Program-made: the position numbers and the translations under genes
Shown: positions 38,672 through 41,987 of the stretch, piece by piece
Position numbering within the stretch: the stretch's first letter is position 1
Layout: the number at the start of each line of letters is the position of its first letter
DNA from: a virus
DNA length: 41,987 nucleotides
Strand: one strand, 5' to 3'
Virus record (IMG/VR): IMGVR_UViG_3300028802_000035
Coordinates: 1 to 41,987 of that record
The notes under the pieces: generated by a model
Told to the model about the DNA's origin: nothing
The model's database searches: none
Seen by the model: the letters and a program-made list of their open reading frames with translations, nothing else

Positions 38672-39186
38672 TGGCCGATTCAGGAAAAAGGGTGCTGATC
38701 GTTACGGGTCAGAAGCCGATCGCTCAGGTCGGTCAGAAAAGCGGCGGCTCCTCGACGCTCTATGAGGTCTATGCGACCGACGAGAACGGAGAGACGATCG
38801 AGGAGCCGCTGCGCACCTTCGCCGAGCTGGAGGAGGGGGTGGCGATCGAGTACGACATCACTCGCTACAACCACCCGCAGTACGGCACCAGCTACACCCT
38901 GACGCCGCCGAAGCGCAACTCTTTCAAACGCCTGCGCGAGCTGGAGGAGCAGATGGAGGACCTGCTCGCCTGGGCGCTGACCCAGGGCTACAAACCGATG
39001 CCGTCGCTGAACTTCAAACTGCCTGACGAGGAGGGTGAGAAGCCCGAGCCCGCCGCGCCGCCGCCAGCTTCACCGACCGAATCGATCCCCGCGCCGGAGA
39101 ACGCGGAGCTGGATGAGCGATTCGGCAAGGAAGCACCCTGGACCGATGATGACCTTGATCTCACGCCACCGGGGAGCGGGGGATGA
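38671..39186 (+). CDS. Possible single-stranded DNA-binding protein
   Basis: ATG 38671 overlaps the previous stop and gives 171 residues. The first 80 are beta-rich (KRVLIVTGQKPIAQVGQ, LYEVYATDENG, GVAIEYDITRYN, GTSYTLTPP), which could form an OB fold. A helix and a Pro-rich linker follow, then an acidic end WTDDDLDLTPPG that recalls the protein-interaction tail of SSB proteins, though the terminal F is missing. Location among replication genes fits. The call is tentative. Confidence 0.4.
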   Translation: MADSGKRVLIVTGQKPIAQVGQKSGGSSTLYEVYATDENGETIEEPLRTFAELEEGVAIEYDITRYNHPQYGTSYTLTPPKRNSFKRLRELEEQMEDLLAWALTQGYKPMPSLNFKLPDEEGEKPEPAAPPPASPTESIPAPENAELDERFGKEAPWTDDDLDLTPPGSGG

Positions 39187-39401
39187 GCGATCGTAAGAAG
39201 GCGATCGAGGATGCGCTGTACGGTCGGAAGACGCATGAACAATGCGTTGAGTGGCTGGGCCACGCGCTCAGGTGTGGTTGTAAGGAGTGCAAAGCCTATG
39301 TCGCAGATTTCGAGAAGTATGCAGGTGGCATTGATGTCCACATCGAGTGGATCGGCAAATACGAAAACATCCTCGCCTGTCTGCGGGAGAACGGAGACTG
39401 A
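39183..39401 (+). CDS. Small protein with Cys pairs
   Basis: The 72-residue protein starts with ATGA overlap of the previous stop and ends with TGATG overlap of the next gene. HALRCGCKECKAY has three cysteines, perhaps binding zinc with others (C21, C66). It is otherwise helical and is not recognised. Confidence 0.7.
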   Translation: MSDRKKAIEDALYGRKTHEQCVEWLGHALRCGCKECKAYVADFEKYAGGIDVHIEWIGKYENILACLRENGD

Positions 39402-41101
39402 TGGGCTTGCTTGAACTGGCACCCCCGAAAATCCGGCTGAAGCCGGAGCAGGCGCTTCAGCGCTTCGGCATCCTCGCTATGTCCGGGGCGGGAAAGAGCA
39501 ACACCGCCGTCGTCATGGCCGAGGAGCTGTTCGAGAACAGCGTCCCCTGGGTCGCGATCGATCCAAAGGGGGACTGGTGGGGCATCCGGTCCTCGTCTGA
39601 TGGCAAGGGTCCTGGGCTGGCGGTGCCGGTGTTCGGCGGTCTGCAAGGTGACCTTCCCCTGCTGGAGACGGCGGGCAAGGAGGTCGCAGAGCTGATTGCG
39701 GACACCCGCCTCACCTGCATCCTCGACGTGAGCGAGTTTTCCTCTAAGGCGGCGCAGCTTCGCTTCCTCACCGACTTCGCCGAGACGCTGCTGAAGAAGA
39801 ACCGCGACCCGCTCATGGTCTTCTGCGAGGAGGCCGACGACTACCTGCCCCAACGAGTTATGTCGTCAGAGGCGAAGTGTGTCGGGGCCTGGACGAAGCT
39901 GGTCAAGCGCGGTCGATTCCGGGGCGTCTTCGTCACCCTGATCTCGCAGCGCTCGGCCGCTCTGAACAAGGATGCGCTGAACCAGATCGACACCCTGATC
40001 CCGATGAGGATCACCGCGCCTCGCGATCGCAAGGCGATCGAGGAATGGGTGATGGCGCATGGAATTGGGAAAGAGCTGATCGACTCGTTGAACACGCTCG
40101 AAGACGGCGAAGGCTGGCTCTGGTCGCCACAGAAGTTGAAGCTCATGGAACGCCTGCGCTTCCGCCGCCGCAAGACCTACGACTCCGGTGAAACCCCGAC
40201 GCTGAAAGGCTCGCGCCCCGCCGCCAAGCTCGCTGACGTAGACCTGGCGGCCGTCGAGGAGAGGATGGCCAAGGCGGTCGAAAAGGCCAAGCAGGAGGAC
40301 CCGGAGGAGCTACGCAAAGAGATCGCCGCGCTCCGCAAGCAGCTCGCAGAGCGACCGGATCAACCCGAGCCCAGGGTGGTCGAGGTTCCCGTCGAGGTCC
40401 CGGTCTTCCCCGACGAATTGAAGGAGCGCGTCCTCACCATGCTCCGCCGCATCTCCACCGCCGCCGAGCCTCTGATAGCGGAAATCGAGAACGGCACCTT
40501 CGATCCTGCCCCAGGAAAAATTCGCCACCCCCCCTCCGCAACTCCTAAGTCTGGACGCGCGTCAGGAGATAGCCCGTCTCCGGCTCCGGCCCCGGAAAAA
40601 CCCAGGGACAACCCAGGGACGAGCGAATTGCCGAAGGGTGCAGCCAAAATGTTGCGGACTCTGGTGCAGCGGCATCCGATGAAGCTGAGCCGGAGCCAGC
40701 TCGCCACGCTGTCGGGCTACTCCGTCAAGTCGAGCACCGTCTCTGTGTCGCTGACGGCGATGCGCAACGCCGGGGTGATCGAAGAAGGGGATGGCCTCTT
40801 CTGGCCGAGCCAGGCCGGATTCGATGAGATCGGTGAAGTGCCGCCACCACCGGGGCCGGGCGAGCTGGTCGCCACCTGGCGCAGGGCTCTCAGCGGCGCG
40901 GCGCTGGCGTTCTTCGACGTACTCGCCGAGCGCAACCCCCAGCCGCTCTCCCGAGAAGTCCTAGCCCGCGAGGCGGGCTACTCCATCAACAGCTCGACCG
41001 TCTCAGTGTCGCTGACCACCCTGCGACGGAACGGCCTCCTGAAGGAGTGGGATGAAGGCGGCGTGATGGTCATCGGTCTGGTCGAGGAGCTGTTCGCATG
41101 A
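39401..41101 (+). CDS. HerA/FtsK-like ATPase with two winged-helix domains
   Basis: ATG 39401 overlaps the preceding stop (TGATG), giving 566 residues. The HerA-type P-loop core has Walker A MSGAGKSNT (27-35), VAIDPKGDW, a Walker B LMVFCEEAD (138-146) and sensor-like LISQRSAALNKDALNQIDTLI. After a coiled coil (283-320) and a Pro-rich linker come two similar winged-helix domains, about 413-470 and 500-560, sharing GYS(V/I) and SSTVSVSLT. HerA-type ATPases translocate DNA. The two domains arose by duplication and may bind DNA sequence-specifically. The stop overlaps RNase H (ATGA). Confidence 0.85.
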   Translation: MGLLELAPPKIRLKPEQALQRFGILAMSGAGKSNTAVVMAEELFENSVPWVAIDPKGDWWGIRSSSDGKGPGLAVPVFGGLQGDLPLLETAGKEVAELIADTRLTCILDVSEFSSKAAQLRFLTDFAETLLKKNRDPLMVFCEEADDYLPQRVMSSEAKCVGAWTKLVKRGRFRGVFVTLISQRSAALNKDALNQIDTLIPMRITAPRDRKAIEEWVMAHGIGKELIDSLNTLEDGEGWLWSPQKLKLMERLRFRRRKTYDSGETPTLKGSRPAAKLADVDLAAVEERMAKAVEKAKQEDPEELRKEIAALRKQLAERPDQPEPRVVEVPVEVPVFPDELKERVLTMLRRISTAAEPLIAEIENGTFDPAPGKIRHPPSATPKSGRASGDSPSPAPAPEKPRDNPGTSELPKGAAKMLRTLVQRHPMKLSRSQLATLSGYSVKSSTVSVSLTAMRNAGVIEEGDGLFWPSQAGFDEIGEVPPPPGPGELVATWRRALSGAALAFFDVLAERNPQPLSREVLAREAGYSINSSTVSVSLTTLRRNGLLKEWDEGGVMVIGLVEELFA

Positions 41102-41565
41102 TCGAGTTGTGGACTGATGGCTGCTGCATCAAGCGCGCGACCCCGAAAGCGAAGGGTGTCGGCGGCTGGGCCTATGTCGCTGTGGCGCGCGGCAAAGTGA
41201 TCGCGAAAGCGGCGGGGGCCGAGCCGAAGACCACGAACAATCGCATGGAGATGATGGCAGCGATCGAGGCGCTGTCCGCCTTCCCGGAGGTCGATGTCAC
41301 GGTGATCTCCGACTCGCGCTATGTAGTCGAAGGCGCAATGCATTGGATGCAGAAGTGGCGAAACAACGGCTGGGTGCGCAAGGGTCGTAACGGCAAGGCG
41401 CGCGAGGTCGCGAACCGCAAGCTCTGGAAAGAGATCGCTCGCCTCATGGAGGATCGGAAGGTCGTCTTCAAGTGGGTGAAAGGCCACAATGGGAGCACCT
41501 ACAACGAAATGGCCGACTTCCTGGCGGGAGAGGCAGCGGAGGGGATTGCAGCCGATGTCCACTGA
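41098..41565 (+). CDS. rnhA: Ribonuclease H
   Basis: The 155-residue protein has all type 1 RNase H active-site residues: D7 (LWTDGCC), E51 (NNRMEM), D72 (ISDSRYV) and D140 (NEMADFLA), with H130 in KWVKGHNG. It degrades RNA in RNA-DNA hybrids, removing primers during replication. The ATG overlaps the HerA-like gene stop (ATGA). Length is standard. Confidence 0.95.
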   Translation: MIELWTDGCCIKRATPKAKGVGGWAYVAVARGKVIAKAAGAEPKTTNNRMEMMAAIEALSAFPEVDVTVISDSRYVVEGAMHWMQKWRNNGWVRKGRNGKAREVANRKLWKEIARLMEDRKVVFKWVKGHNGSTYNEMADFLAGEAAEGIAADVH

Positions 41566-41987
41566 GCCGCTGGTCGTGATCCCGAACTATTCGACGGAGC
41601 CCGATGACGTGAAGACGCTGGTCGATGCGCTGGAGTCGATCGAGAAAACCGCGAGTGGCCAAGTCAAGACGCTGGTCGTTGACGACTGCTCGCCGAAGTC
41701 CGAGCTGGTCGATGAGATAGAGGCGTTGCAGGAGGGTCTGAATTTCCACCTGATTCGTAGGGAAAAGAACGAAGGCTTCAGCCGAACTGTGAACGTGGGT
41801 CTGGAGATCGCGCTCGCCGAGGGGCGCGACGCGGTGTTGATGAACGCCGACGTGGAGATCGACACCGAGGATTGGGTCGCCAAGTTCCAGGGCACCCAGG
41901 ACAGCTTCGGTAACCCGGCTGCTGTGGTCGGCGCGCTGCTGCTCTATCCGAACGGGCTGATCCAGCATGGCGGCATCTACTTCTCCC
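41555..41987 (+). CDS. Family 2 glycosyltransferase (3' truncated)
   Basis: ATG 41555 overlaps the RNase H end by 11 nt, with GAGGGG upstream. The 144 visible residues have GT-A motifs: TLVVDDCSPKSE, REKNEGFSRTVNVGLEIA and AVLMNADVEIDTEDW (the DXD-like metal site). The reading frame is open to the window end. The arrangement is like GT2 rhamnosyl- or galactofuranosyltransferases. It is a second glycosyltransferase of this phage, distinct from the one at 12729. Confidence 0.85.
   Translation, partial: MSTEPLVVIPNYSTEPDDVKTLVDALESIEKTASGQVKTLVVDDCSPKSELVDEIEALQEGLNFHLIRREKNEGFSRTVNVGLEIALAEGRDAVLMNADVEIDTEDWVAKFQGTQDSFGNPAAVVGALLLYPNGLIQHGGIYFS

Noticed and set aside
1-41987. tRNA genes, CRISPR arrays, IS elements and lysis genes
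   Set aside because: I looked for T-loop-like sequences, regularly spaced palindromic repeats, transposase motifs, holin-like double membrane segments and amidase or lysozyme motifs and saw none. A software scan could still find a divergent tRNA or lysin.

Overview
The window is about 42 kb of a tailed, siphovirus-type bacteriophage genome. Base composition is strongly GC-rich by eye. Genes are packed with ATGA, GTGA or TGATG start/stop overlaps, GTG starts are common, and some genes look leaderless. Together this points to a phage of a high-GC, probably actinobacterial, host; the host is inferred. I see no tRNA, integrase, CRISPR array, IS element, holin or conventional endolysin, so lysis and any integration genes, if present, lie outside the window. 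The first and last genes are cut by the window ends.

Layout. 1-2749: packaging (likely small terminase, large terminase, a small helical protein). 2746-4223, minus strand: an inserted FkbM-type methyltransferase and an ATP-grasp ligase. 4224-4767: a non-coding region full of inverted repeats, ending in four direct repeats at exact 21-nt spacing and a promoter. 4768-9936: portal, head-maturation protease with an in-frame nested scaffold, probable decoration protein, major capsid protein. 10060-16393: neck genes (adaptor, head closure, tail terminator, gp10-like) interrupted by a winged-helix protein and by sugar-modification genes (GT2 glycosyltransferase, SAM methyltransferase, CatB-like acyltransferase). 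16394-30674: tail tube, frameshifted tail-assembly chaperone pair, tape measure, distal tail, tail-associated protein with a discoidin-like insert, fibre-like protein, LamG-like protein, and a protein with an HExxH zinc-metalloprotease motif. 30736-31014, minus strand: a small acidic protein with its own terminator. 31122-41565: DNA metabolism (annealing-like protein, zinc finger, RusA resolvase, Cas4/RecB-like nuclease, replisome organiser-like protein, DUF1643, cupin, DnaB-type helicase, SSB-like protein, HerA-like ATPase, RNase H). 41555-end: a second GT2 glycosyltransferase, truncated.

The structural genes appear to be driven by a recurring phage-specific promoter (core TCGTAnATTAGG, often preceded by TCCGACGC). 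Copies lie before the portal, protease, the 10060 gene, the 11939 gene and the 16127 gene, and one lies inside the protease gene ahead of the nested scaffold. The tail chaperone pair carries a GGGAAAC slippery site followed by a perfectly complementary H-type pseudoknot. The scattered glycosyl-, methyl- and acyltransferases suggest that the virion, or a host glycan, is decorated. These regulatory and decoration elements are the most novel content; the remainder is recognisable phage machinery.
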